A stretch of DNA of 64,000 nucleotides. Source: Tribonema minus. Its lineage: Eukaryota; Sar; Xanthophyceae; Tribonematales; Tribonemataceae. The notes below the pieces were generated by a model that worked only from the letters and a program-made list of their open reading frames with translations, ran no database searches and was not told where the DNA came from. Location: contig JAFCMP010000538.1 in assembly GCA_017506865.1 (NCBI GenBank), positions 496,001 to 560,000 on the forward strand, read 5' to 3'. The position numbers were made by a program, and so were the translations under genes. Positions 30,979 through 42,200 of the stretch are shown in pieces (the stretch's first letter is position 1; every line of letters begins with the position of its first letter).

Positions 30979-33900
30979 GCACGGACGAAGAACGGCAGCT
31001 ACACCGACGTCAAGTTCACCGACTCGGTCATCGCAGCAGGTGCAGGTTCGCACCTCATCAGCTACTCGCGGCTCGAGGCTGCAGGTGGCACCTTCGAGTT
31101 CAGCAACAAGAAGGTTCAAGGCATCAGCAAAGGGAAGGTGCTCATCCCTACTACGCTCCGCAACGGCCTATACTACATCAGCCTACGTCCTCCGTCTCGC
31201 CGCAAGCAGCCGATCGAGACTTTGGCGGCAGTACTTACAATTGCCGAAGCTCAACTTTGGCACCGACGGTTGGGTCACCTCAACTGGAGGGACGTACAGG
31301 CCCTGGCCAAGGACCGCGGCACAGGCATCAGCACGACAGTCAGCAAGGCGCAGCTTCCGGATTGCTCGACCTGCGCCCTCGCCAAGTCGCGTCATCAGCC
31401 GCCAGCAGCAGCAGCATCGAAGCCAGCAGGTACTTCAACTCGCGGCAGTCACTTCCACTCTGACTTCGCAGGTCCCATCACGCCTGCGTCGCTACAAGGC
31501 TACAGCTATGCGCAAGGCTTCAAGGACGACAGCACGCGCTACAGCTTCATCTACTGCTGCAAGCGCAAGAGCGACGCTCCCGACAACGCGCACAAGCTCG
31601 TCTTCGCCATGGCAAAACAGGGCATCCACATTCGCGGCATCCGCTTCGACAACGCTCGCGAGTTCATCAGCGAGGGCATCATCCACTACTGCAACAGCGC
31701 GGGTATCACTCCAGACTACTCAGCGCCGTACACGCCGCAGGAGAACGGCGTCGCAGAGCGGTCGTGGAGCACCCTGTTCGGCATGGCTCGGTGCATGCTG
31801 TACGACACATCGCTGCCCCCATTTCTGTGGGCAGAGGCGCTGCAGACCGCCAACTACATCTGCAACCGCTCTCCAACGCGGGCACTCGGCGGCATGACGC
31901 CTTATCAGGCATGGACAAACGAGGTGCCGGACCTTGCGCACCTCAGGGTGTTTGGGGCGCATGCGTACGTGCACCTGGAGCCAGGCGCCAGGGAGGGTAA
32001 GCTTGGCCCTAGGGCATGGCGGGGGAGGTTTGTCGGCTACGCGGAGCAGAGCAACACCTACCGCGTCTACAACGAGTCTACGCAGCGCATCATCGAGACG
32101 CGTCATGTCACATTCATCGAGGACCCTCGCGACGCGCCTGCACTTCCCACCAGTGTGCAGCTTGAACAGCAGTACATCACCATTGGCATGCCAGAGCCAG
32201 AGCAGCCGCTACCTCAGCAACAGCCTGCAGACGCGACGCAGCAGCCCGCAGCCCCGCCGCAGCCGCCACTGCAACCGCCGCCGCCGCAGCAGCAGCAAAA
32301 CGACCATCCTCAGCCGCAGCTACCTCAACTGCCGCCCGCACGTGGGCCGGTCACTCGCGCCCAGACGCGAGCTGCCCTCCGCGACGAGCTGGCGGCCAAG
32401 CGCGCCGACCTCAATGCTTTTCAGGCATTCGCAGCTGTTGCTGGCGTCAGCTCCGAGGAGCCCAGTACCATTACCGCTTTCGAAACGTTCGCAGCAGCAG
32501 CTGAAACCAGCTCATCGGAGCCTAGCAGCTACGGCGAGGCGGTAGTATCGGAACAGTGGCGTGCAGCCATGCAGAAGGAGTACGACGCCCTCATCGACAA
32601 CAACACCTGGGAGCTGGTGCCGCAGACCAGCGGCATGAACGTGGTAAGCTCTAGGTGGCTGTTCAAGGAGAAGCGCAACGAGCTGGGGGAGGTAGTGGTA
32701 CACAAAGCTCGTTTCGTAGCAAAGGGCTTTTCACAGCAGCCCGGCGTCGACTTCCAGCATACCTTCGCGCCAGTAGTGCACATGGCATCGCTGCGCACCG
32801 TCATCGCCTTGGCAGCTCACAACGGCTGGCAGCTTCGCCATATCGACGTCAACAACGCTTTCGTCCAGAGTTACATGGAGGAGGAGGTCTACGTCAAGCA
32901 ACCTGAGGGGTACGAGCAGCACGCAGCAGACGGCACTCAACTTGTGCTGCGGCTTAACAAGAGCCTCTACGGACTCAAGCAGAGTCCCCGCACCTGGCCT
33001 CGTACAGTGTCAGACTACCTACTACAGCAGGGCTTCACCAGCTGCGACTACGACCCGTGCGTCTTGTTCGACGCCGAGACCGGCGTCATCCTTCTCATCT
33101 ACGTCGATGACATCTTCTTTACCGGCACGAGCAACGGCCAGCTCATCACCAGCATCACCAGCAAGCTGCAGCAGCGATTCTCCATCAAGGATCTAGGAGA
33201 GCTCAAGTGGTTCTTGGGCATCAACATCACTCACAACACCACCAGCCACACCATCAGCCTTGGCCAGTACAGCTTTGCGGCCACACTGCTCAGCAGGTTC
33301 AACATGACTAACTGCAACCCCGCGCCAACACCGGCCGTCTACCAAGGTGACAAGCTCATCACCTCAGCAGCCTTGGAGCCTGCACAAGCTGAGCTCTACA
33401 GGAGCATGGTCGGGGGCTTGCTCTACCTGTCAACGAGCACGCGCCCCGACCTCGCCTACACAGTTGCTCAACTGGCTCAGCACATGGGCAGCCCCTGCCA
33501 GCATCACATGCGCAACGCCAAACGTGCACTGGCATACCTCAAGGGCACACAGGACTACAATCTCACGTTCAGGCCCAGCAAGCGGCTTCAACTGATCGGC
33601 TATGCGGACGCGTCCTTCGCCAGCGACCCGGTCGACAGGCGCTCAACATCGGGCTTTGTCTTCATGCTCGCGGGAGCGGCGGTCGCATGGCGCAGCAAGA
33701 AGCAGGGCCTCGTCACCACTTCCACTACGGAGGCGGAGTATGTGGCGCTGTACCACGCGTCACAACAGGCGGTTCCACTTCTGGGCCTGCTTGCCTTTCT
33801 GCCAGTGGGGGTGAGTGTGTGGCCAGCAGCCCATGCCCTTGTACGAGGACAACTCCGGGGCGCTACAGCTGGCGTCCAACCCTTACGCGCAGCAGCGTAC

Positions 33901-34069
33901 TAGACACATTGGCGTCAAATACCACTACACCAGACAGCAAGTGGCAGCCAAAGTCATCGATGTCACGGCCGTGTGTACACAGCAGCAGTACGCGGACGGC
34001 TTCACCAAGCCACTGCCCAAGCCGGCTCACCGCACACACACTGCCTTCATCATGCCATTGGGCATCTAG
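30979..34069 (+). pseudogene. Pol: protease end, integrase, RT, RNase H (frame disrupted at about 33811)
   Basis: Same frame as Gag. Protease end HLISYSRLEAAGG is followed by the integrase zinc-binding block LWHRRLGHLNWRD..CSTC, then the integrase core with Asp in FHSDFAGP, Asp in RFDNAREF and Glu in PQENGVAERSW. A Gln/Pro-rich spacer comes next. Reverse transcriptase has KARFVAKGFSQQPGVDF, YGLKQSPRTW and YVDD (33100-33111). RNase H has YADASFAS and TTEAEYVALYHASQ. The frame then moves: YEDNSGALQLASNP and RTRHIGVKYHY continue in the +1 frame to TAG at 34067. Dropping the 19 bases 33811-33829, which have GT...AG ends, would reconnect the frames. Enzyme activity as written is doubtful without recoding. 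Confidence 0.88.
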
Positions 34070-34388
34070 GCAGCAACCTCAGCTTCAATGTCAAGCTCCA
34101 ACTTCAGCTTCAACAACAACTTCAACGACAGCTTCATCAGCTTCGTCAAACACCATCAGCTCAGCTTCAACAGCAGCTACAACCGCAGGGATCAAGCGGC
34201 GCACACTCAAGTTTCACACGGCAGCACGCCGTTGGCACTTGCAGTACACACTGGTGCCTAATCCAGGTTTTCAGAGTACACACTGGTTGCTACACCAGTT
34301 AGCATGCACACCGTTGCACATCAAGGAGCACACCCGGCTCATACCTGCATGTTTGCATTTCAGTACTTCAGCACATGGCTTTCGTACT
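34070..34388 (+). other. Retrotransposon 3' untranslated region
   Basis: Non-coding sequence between the RNase H stop and the polypurine tract. It has a run of CTTCAACNNCAACTTCA-like units (about 34075-34180) and two copies of a CAGTACACACTGG-like segment (34240-34285). Confidence 0.7.
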
Positions 34389-34397
34389 GAGGGAGGG
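34389..34397 (+). other. Polypurine tract
   Basis: GAGGGAGGG directly before the 3' LTR TG; primes plus-strand DNA synthesis in LTR elements. Confidence 0.9.
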
Positions 34398-34679
34398 TGA
34401 CGGAGTATGATACCTACATACCCTACTTGCATGTGCATGCATACCTACACAGGTTTCTCCCCATTCTGGGAGTTTCTCTTGTTAGTCCACCACTGCATGT
34501 TCCAGCACCAGTCCGGTACTGTTCCGCCATTGACTCAGGGCTATTTCTCCGCTTGCTCACGCTCCTGCACAATAATCACTTCTTTGCAATACCAGCCTGC
34601 CCTGGTCTAGTGCTGTTCTGCACTTTGCATTGGGTCCACCTTGGGTGTCCTACTCTGCCACGGTGTTATAGTTCCGTCA
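34398..34679 (+). repeat. 3' LTR
   Basis: 282 bp, same sequence as the 5' LTR by direct reading, ending TCCGTCA before the GGCTG duplication. Confidence 0.97.
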
Positions 34680-34684
34680 GGCTG

Positions 34685-36221
34685 CAATCAGGCGCGCACA
34701 TCAATAATGTGTTTCACAGTGCCCAGCCTTGAGGGCTTGTGCCAGATGCTGGCCTGTTGCTTTTGCCAGAACCCCTTGTGCACAACGGTCAGACCGTGTG
34801 GCAACATATGTGCCTTTCATGATCAAAGGTACAAGTGTTTGTATGCGCAACTAGTATTGAACAGGTAGAACCTAGAAGGCGCACAGTAAATGTTTTAACA
34901 GTGTCGAATTTACTGCGTCGCCGGTGACATGGAGCCTGACGAAAGGAAAGAGCTGCTGCTGCTGCTGACTCATCAGCTGCAGTTCAGGAAACCTGTTGTG
35001 AAGTCTGACAACTTGTTGTGCTCTCAAGACTGCAGATCCCACATGCCCACGCTGATATGCAGCCTGGCTGGGGGGCGATGGCGTAGACCAAATGGCCAGC
35101 CTGAGGCTCCGGCGATGATCAGTCGAGAGCGATCGCACTGTCAGTGACAATCAGCCACCCCCCCATTTCGGGTCCTGGTGATGTGTCAAATGCGGCCTAC
35201 ATCACGTGGTCTGCACCACGCTATCACCCTCTAGAGGTTTCACAGCTTGCAAAGAAATACCTGAAGATTTCTGGGTGCCTTCGCAACTCGTCAACAGCGC
35301 TTCAGCCGTTGTTTCCTTATATCCTGTGAAGCTATCGTTTTGGGCCACTTTGATCGGTAACCGCGGCAGTAACCCAAGTATAAGGAAGCCCACTCAACGA
35401 CTGCATGTACTCGTCAAGTCCCGTCAACAAGGAGCGCATACTCTCTTGCTACATGTGGGGTCATCGAACAAGGCGTCGATATTTAGGGTGAAAGGACAAG
35501 AGGGCTGGGACGAGAATTAGGGTGACCAAATGCAGTGGCACTGGTCGGATCGCTGCTGCGCGTGACGCCGTCTGCCAAACCCTAACTTAAATCCTAACCC
35601 AAACCCTATCCCTTGCGGCGGCGCGAGCACGCGGCACGAGCCTTAACTTCATCGGGTGCGATCACGCGCAGCCGCAGCGTTTTAGGTGCCTACGCCCAGC
35701 GCGCAATACGGCAACAGCCAGCGGCACGAATAAAGCTCACCCCTCCGCATTCTGGCCTGGAGGTCTGCGCACCACATCGAGGTCAATCCTATGACTGATT
35801 GAGAGTGGTCACGTGCATGCACACGGAGAGAAACCATTGCGCGTCGTCGACACACACTGTGTGACGTTCCAAAGGTCGATCAGAGAGGTCGCTCACAGCA
35901 TGGACACTCGATGTTTCATTTACTGCTTGCAGTCCTCTTTGGTGCATGCAGGGTTTGGTGCATGCACAGAGGTGCTCTTCCTGCTACTTCTCCCTCTCCC
36001 TCTCCTCTTCCTTCTCCTCATCCGGCGGTTACTTTTACAGAAACGGTTCTTTATTCATTCTGCTTCATCACCCTTGGTGGTGCATGTAGGCAGCGGGGCA
36101 GCAAGCAGTGGCGAAGAGGCAGCAGTGACATTCACACGTCAACATGGCGAAGACACGTGAGGCGGTGCTTGCAGCCGTCTAGTCTCTGTTCGCCGCTTGT
36201 CGGCGCCAGTATAGCACCCGA
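34685..36221. other. Gap between the retrotransposon and the modular gene
   Basis: No firm gene. ATG 34929 opens 72 codons (MEPDERKELLLLLTHQLQFR) that look helical but unsupported. A degenerate CCCTAA patch lies at about 35578-35612. The stretch 35970-36020 is CT-rich. The modular gene's promoter should be at the right end. Confidence 0.35.
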
Positions 36222-39200
36222 ATGGGTGCCCAGGCGAGCGTGGAACTGCTGACCAGCACTGATGGAGGCTCACTGTTGGACACTTTGTCAGTGCCGCTGC
36301 TGGAGCAATTACTGGAGCATGCACACGAGGGCCTGAAAACAGGGTTGCGGGAAGCATGTCAGGCGGACGAATCACTCGCGCTCAGCGAAAGCGCCGCCAT
36401 AGCAGCGCTGATCGCCTACACCCTGAGGCCTGCACGAATAGAGCTGTCGGACCTGGCGGGGATAGCAGAAAGAGGAGCAGAGGACGCTTCTATCACAGGG
36501 AGGACCTTGTACATATTGGGAAACAGCTTTATCAGGGCACGAAGTCCCTCGTCCTTTAGGCTCTCGCCGCTGCAGCACCAGCAGTCCCGGTCTCTGAGCC
36601 CACCGAGTGGCAAGCGAGTTCCCGCGCGGTCGGTGGACTTCGACAAAGGATTGACACTGAAAGGCTTAGCTGGTGTGACTGGAATTGCCATGAAGGTGGG
36701 CAGCCAATCCTTGGCACTTGCGCCTGTGATGTTCCTACAAGCACCCGTTGCAGCCATGTGCAATTAGCTGCACCACCGATCACTGCACAACTGACAGCAG
36801 CGTGTGTGTGTGCTTGCGTACTTCATATATGGGCCATGCAAGTCATTGCTAGTGTGCATGGCTGTTGGCAAAACAAGGCAGGCAAACCGCTGCTGCATCA
36901 GTCCTGGTCCTGGTTCACTCATGCAGCGAGCTACCACCGCACTCCTTGACAATGCTCATGCATCAAACGACGCGTCAAGGCACGCACAATCACAACCTGT
37001 GTCATCAGGGCAGCCATCGTTACCTCCACAGCGAATGTGCTCAATGCCAGCCGCAGTGCCTTCTGCAAGCTTTCATACCTACATACCCCAGCACCCGCCG
37101 CTCGCTGGTGCACATATACACCAACGGAAGCCATCTGTGATCACACATTGACAGCGCTAGCATCGCAGTGACCCCGAATGGCGCTGCCACCTCGCCACAG
37201 GCGCGTGAGGCAGCGGCTGTCAGGCGGCCGAGCAGGCAGGCGGGCGGCGCTAGGGCGGGGAGCGCTGCTGCGAAGCGCGCCAGCGCCAGCGCGGCGGCGG
37301 CCATGAAGAGCGGGAAGTCGCTCAAGGACGCGGCGCTGCTGGGGGTGGGGCCGGACGGAGCCACGCAGGTGGTAAGTCACACTGCTGATGTTCACCTGAT
37401 GAGGTTGAAGTTGAGCAGGTGGGGAGCGCTCAGGCAGCCCCGGAGTGCGCTGTTGGTGGACGAAAAGCGTAGTGTCGCTCAAGGACGTGGCGCTGCTGGG
37501 AATGGGGCCGGACGGAGCCACGGCACACGTGGTGAGCCATCATGTTGAAGTTATGAGGTAGGCTTCTGAAGTTCATCTGATGAAGTTGAAGTTGAGAAGG
37601 TGGTGAGCAGGCAGCGTTGCAGAGCGCTCTTGCCGGATGAAAAGCGCGCGCAATGTCGCTCAGGGACGTCACGGTGGCGCTGCTTAGGGGGGGGGGGAGC
37701 GGACGGAGCCACGGCGCAGGTGGTGAGCGCTGATGCACACTGTTGAAGTTCATCTGATGTGGTTGAAGTTGAGCAGGTGGATGGCGCTCAAGCAGGGTTG
37801 CGTCTTGCTCTTGGGGGATGAAAAGCGCAGGGTCGATCAACGACGGGTGGGGGGGGGGGGGGGGGGGGGGACGGCGCCACGGCGCAGTGGTGCGGCACAG
37901 TTGAAGTGCACGTGATGAGAGTGAAGCTGGCATATTTCAGGAGTGGCGGCGCGGGTGGCGAGCGCAGATGCAAGCTCTTGGGGGAAGCGCAATGTCGCTG
38001 CGTGATGTGGTGCTGCTGCGGGCGGGGCCGAACACCGAGCCGCGGCACAGGTGGTGAGCACTGAGGCAGTGTCGACACGCATTGTCCAAGAGTGGAAGTG
38101 CATTTCCGAACATGGCGCTGAGGGGTGGTTGAGCAATGATGCAGTGTTGAAGTGCGATTCTGGGGGATGAAGAGGGTGGAGTCGCTCAGAAAGACGCGGT
38201 GCTGCTGGGGGTTGGACGACGGCGCAGGTGGTGAGCGCTGCTGAGGCAGTGTTGAAGTTCACTTTCAGAGTTGAAGTACGCTGTTGAGAGCTACGGTGCA
38301 GCTTGGGGCGAGCCTGGATGTGACGACGGCACAGAAGAAGCGGCGCACATGTCGAGCACTGAGGCAGTGTTGATGTGCACCGTCCAAGAGGAAATATGTG
38401 CCGTAGGTGGTGTGGGCACCGGAAAAGGCAGAGTTGAACTGCGCTGGTGTGAGGCTCGGCGCAGTAGCGTCAAGTGCTGAAGCAGTTTGAGGAAGTTCAT
38501 CAATGTTTGTTGCAGGTGGTGAGCTCTAAGCCAGCAGTGTGACAGGGCGCCTCTGGGACGTGTGGTGCAGGTGATGAGCACTGACGGATTTTGGCAGTGC
38601 AGATAACAGCAGCAGGTCACTCGTGTACTGCAGTTTAGACCCAGAGACTCTGCAACAGCAGTTTAGTGGTGTACTTTGGACCTGAGTACACGCAAGATAG
38701 CATTATCATACTTCTTGAAGTAGCAGTAGGTGTCCATCTATGCTCCCAGCGGCTCAGAGGGTAGGCGTGCGCAAGCTCAATGGGAGCGTTTGTGTTGTAT
38801 ATGCATTTGTGTTATATAATACGGCGTCCGCCCCTCAAGCGAAAGTATCTCAAATACGCGGAGGTGCTACGGGACTCTGCAATGGCCAGTACAAGGGCTC
38901 TGCTGCAGAGCAGGGCTTGCACCAGTGCAACAGCCACGGACGCGCCAAATTAGCTTGAGGATGTTGCCCTGCTTGGAATGAGTTCCGGCTAGGCTGCGGA
39001 TCAAGCTGAGCAGTGCTTGCAAAATAACAAACAAAAAAACACATACACACACACAGACGAAAAAGGCGGGAGCGGGGGGGAGGGGGGGGGGGAAATAGGA
39101 AAGTTGCTTGTTGGTCACACTCGTGCACACCGATTGTCTGATGCGAAGCAAAAAACAGACGAAAAGGCGGGAGCGGGGGGAGGGGGGGGGGCAATAGGAA

Positions 39201-42200
39201 AGTTTCTTTTTGGCCGCACTCGTGCACACCGATTGTCTGGAGCCCTCGATGAGCATCGTACATTGACTCCATTCTCAAGCAGACCTGCGCAGCTCTGGCA
39301 CCACCAGCCAATAGCTGGGCTTGAGCTGGCGCTACTGCACGACAGTGCAGCGCCGACCCCCGCCCTTTTTTTGAAGGAGGGGAGCGCAGTGCAGACTAGG
39401 TTGCTGCATAGGAGTCAAAACCCCTAGAAACACAAGGGGGATACCCGGCCCCCCTTGGGGCCTTGTGAATGCAAGTCCACGAGTACATACAGCACATGAT
39501 TGAGGCGCGCCTTGCTGGCGATGTCAGTGCAAACACCTCCTTAAGAGGGGGGTTGTGTCAATTACGCATTGCAGGTCACCTGTCCCTAACCCTAACCCCC
39601 ATATGCTGCAAATGACCCTGACGCTCATTGTTAGGAAAAACGAATCAAAAGATCTTGGGCTCTAAGGGATGGTTAGCCGCAATTGCCTTCCACCAATAAC
39701 CGTGGTCGCCGCTGCTGCAGTCATTGGCCACGAGTCAAACATGTCATGATAGCCCTTGGTGCCATCCCAACCTTCGCCTCGATGAACGTCGACTCAACAA
39801 CAGAGGTTTTTGGAACTGCACAGCACATTTAGGGTTGAATCAGGGGTAGGGTTAGAGTATGGGTTAGGTGTAGGTTTAGGGTAACGGTTAGGTTTAGGTT
39901 TAGGGTGAGGGTTATCAGGTTAGGGTTAGGACCTGGAGACGCTCCAGCAGTTTGCCTGACGCAGCTGTCAAGGTTTGTGAGGTGCAATCAGCTCTGCCAT
40001 GGGGTCCTGTGGTCTGTATTTACAGCAGATGGCAAGTCACCCGCACTGGCTGCAGCCCTAGTCTGATCCAAACCCTTACTCTCACCCGTTTTACTCTCCA
40101 CGACTGTCAAAGTGCAGCCCCTGCTTAACCACTTTCACACATCTCAAAGTGCGACATCTACTCCACCACCGCTCTCGCCATCTCACAGCGGCAAGGCGGG
40201 CAAGGCTCCAGCGCAGATGAAAAGTTGAAGTTTCCCTAACACTCATTGCAGCCTCCAACCCTTGCTCTCGCCATATGCAGCCCTTACCCGGGCTTTGACC
40301 CCAATCTCACATGCTCTCATGACATCCGCTCAAACAGCCCCTATGCTTGTTGAACGAACAAGGCCTGCAAGGCTCCAGAGCCAGTGGCAAGTCACCCGCA
40401 TCGGCTCAAGCTGCAACACTGGTTCTGACCCCAACCCTTACCCCAACCCCTATGTACTCTCGCATCTCTCAAAGTGCAGCGCCTGCTTGACCACTCTCTC
40501 ATATCTCGAAGTCTGTTTGACTAGTGGATACGGTGATACTGTTTGACTCGTGGCCAATTGCTGCAGCAGCGGCGACCGCGGTTACTGGTGGAAGGCACTT
40601 GCAGCTAACCATCCCTTGTCACCTAGCGCTCTACGATCTTTTGATTTGTTTTCATCTCAAGATGCGACCTCTGCTTGACCACTCCTAGTCTTGAGGTTTT
40701 TCCGCGGCAAGGCCGCCGAGACTCCGGCGCGGGTGGCAAGTCACCCTAACACTATCTGCAATGCCCAACCCTAGCCCTCACCGTCATCGAGATCTCTCGT
40801 GCTCTCTCGTCACGTCACATCCCGCAACACACTCTTGCTATCTCTCAGCGGCAAGGCCGGCAAGGGTCCGGCGCGGATGGCAAGTCACCCGCACTGGCCT
40901 CAAACTTCAACCCTAGTTCTATCCAAACCCTTCATAAATACTCTCACATACTTCAGAAAAAGCATCTCAAAGTGCGGCATCTACTTCACCACTTTTGCTG
41001 TCTCTCAGCGGCAAGGCCGGCAAGGGTCCGGCGCGGATGGCAAGTCGCCCGGTTTGAAGGCGGCAGCGCTCCTCGGCGACAGGGCGCTGGAGCAGCGCGC
41101 GCTGGACTCCGTGGGCGAGCACGCTCAGGTATGTAGGTATGATCAGCACGCTCAGGTATGCAGGTATGATCAGCACATAGGTTGAAGTCAAGGAAGATTA
41201 ATGAGTTGAAGTTAAGCAAGGCGGCAGCGCTCCTCGGCGACAAGGCGCTGGAGCAGCGCGCGCTGGACTCCGTGGGCGAGCACGCTCAGGTATGTATGTT
41301 GTGTAGGTATGATCAGCACATAGGTTGAAGTCAAGGAAGATGAATGAGGTGAAGTTAAGCAAGGCGGCAGCGCTCCTCAGCGACAAGGCGCTGGAGCAGC
41401 GCGCGCTGGACTCCGTGGGCGAGCACGCTCAGGTATGTAGGTAGAAGTCAGCAAGAAGTTGAAGTTGAAGTTGACTGACATCAACAGCAATTGATGATGG
41501 AGTGTTTGGCGTACATGTCATGGAGGTGGGAAAAAAAAGCATCAGGTTTCACGGTCGATGATTGTATGCGAGGTGCATAAAAAGCTCAAGTTTAATGAAG
41601 GTTACAAGCAGGTTTCCGATTCATGATGGTATGTGCGGCGTGCATAGAATTATATTTGAAGTTTCACAACAAATATCAAAACATACGGCGTATACCACCC
41701 TCACCACATACGTGTATTAGGTTTTCCAATTGATGATGGTGTGTGCGGCGTGCATACCATTGAACTTTTACAACAAGTACTACATAATCACATGGCAACT
41801 TAGCCCTGACCGCATACGCGCATTGCGTTGCTACATACCCTATACGCAGATCAACAGGAAAATGCGCACACAGTTGGAGTTCAAAAAGCAGCATCAGCAC
41901 GACTGATGATGGCACGTGATGGCACCGTTTTGCATTGCCATCACCGCACACGCGTGCTCTGTTGCTACATACATACCCTATACGCGCACCTCAAACAAGA
42001 AGGTGGTGTAGTTCACGTGGGACAAACAGTACAAACACACAGGCTTGCGGTTTAATGATGGTGTGCGCGGCGTGCATACACTCGAAGTTAAACAACAAAG
42101 ACCAAGTATACGACATACTTTGAAGTGTACATGTACCACCCTCACACACACGCGCACACGTGTCCCGTTGCAACCCATGCTGCATACCTACCCTATACGT

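Larger units (their letters stand above)
29571..34679 (+). mobile_element. Ty1/copia-type LTR retrotransposon, 5.1 kb
   Basis: Two 282-bp LTRs (29571-29852 and 34398-34679) begin TGACGGA and end TCCGTCA, a 7-bp inverted repeat. They look identical base for base, which indicates a recent insertion. GGCTG flanks both sides (29566-29570 and 34680-34684) as a 5-bp target-site duplication. Inside, domain order is Gag with zinc knuckle, protease, integrase, reverse transcriptase, RNase H, the copia order (IN before RT). A polypurine tract GAGGGAGGG (34389-34397) abuts the 3' LTR. The coding frame carries one TAG and one frame disruption. Confidence 0.97.

Noticed and set aside
30419..31897. 492-codon ORF overlapping Gag-Pol in another frame
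   Set aside because: It is a Ser/Thr/Arg-rich shadow of the retrotransposon frame, which carries all the domain motifs. GC-rich codon use keeps the second frame open.
39584..39935. Chromosome end
   Set aside because: Telomere-type units are degenerate, occur in both orientations and are flanked by gene sequence on both sides.
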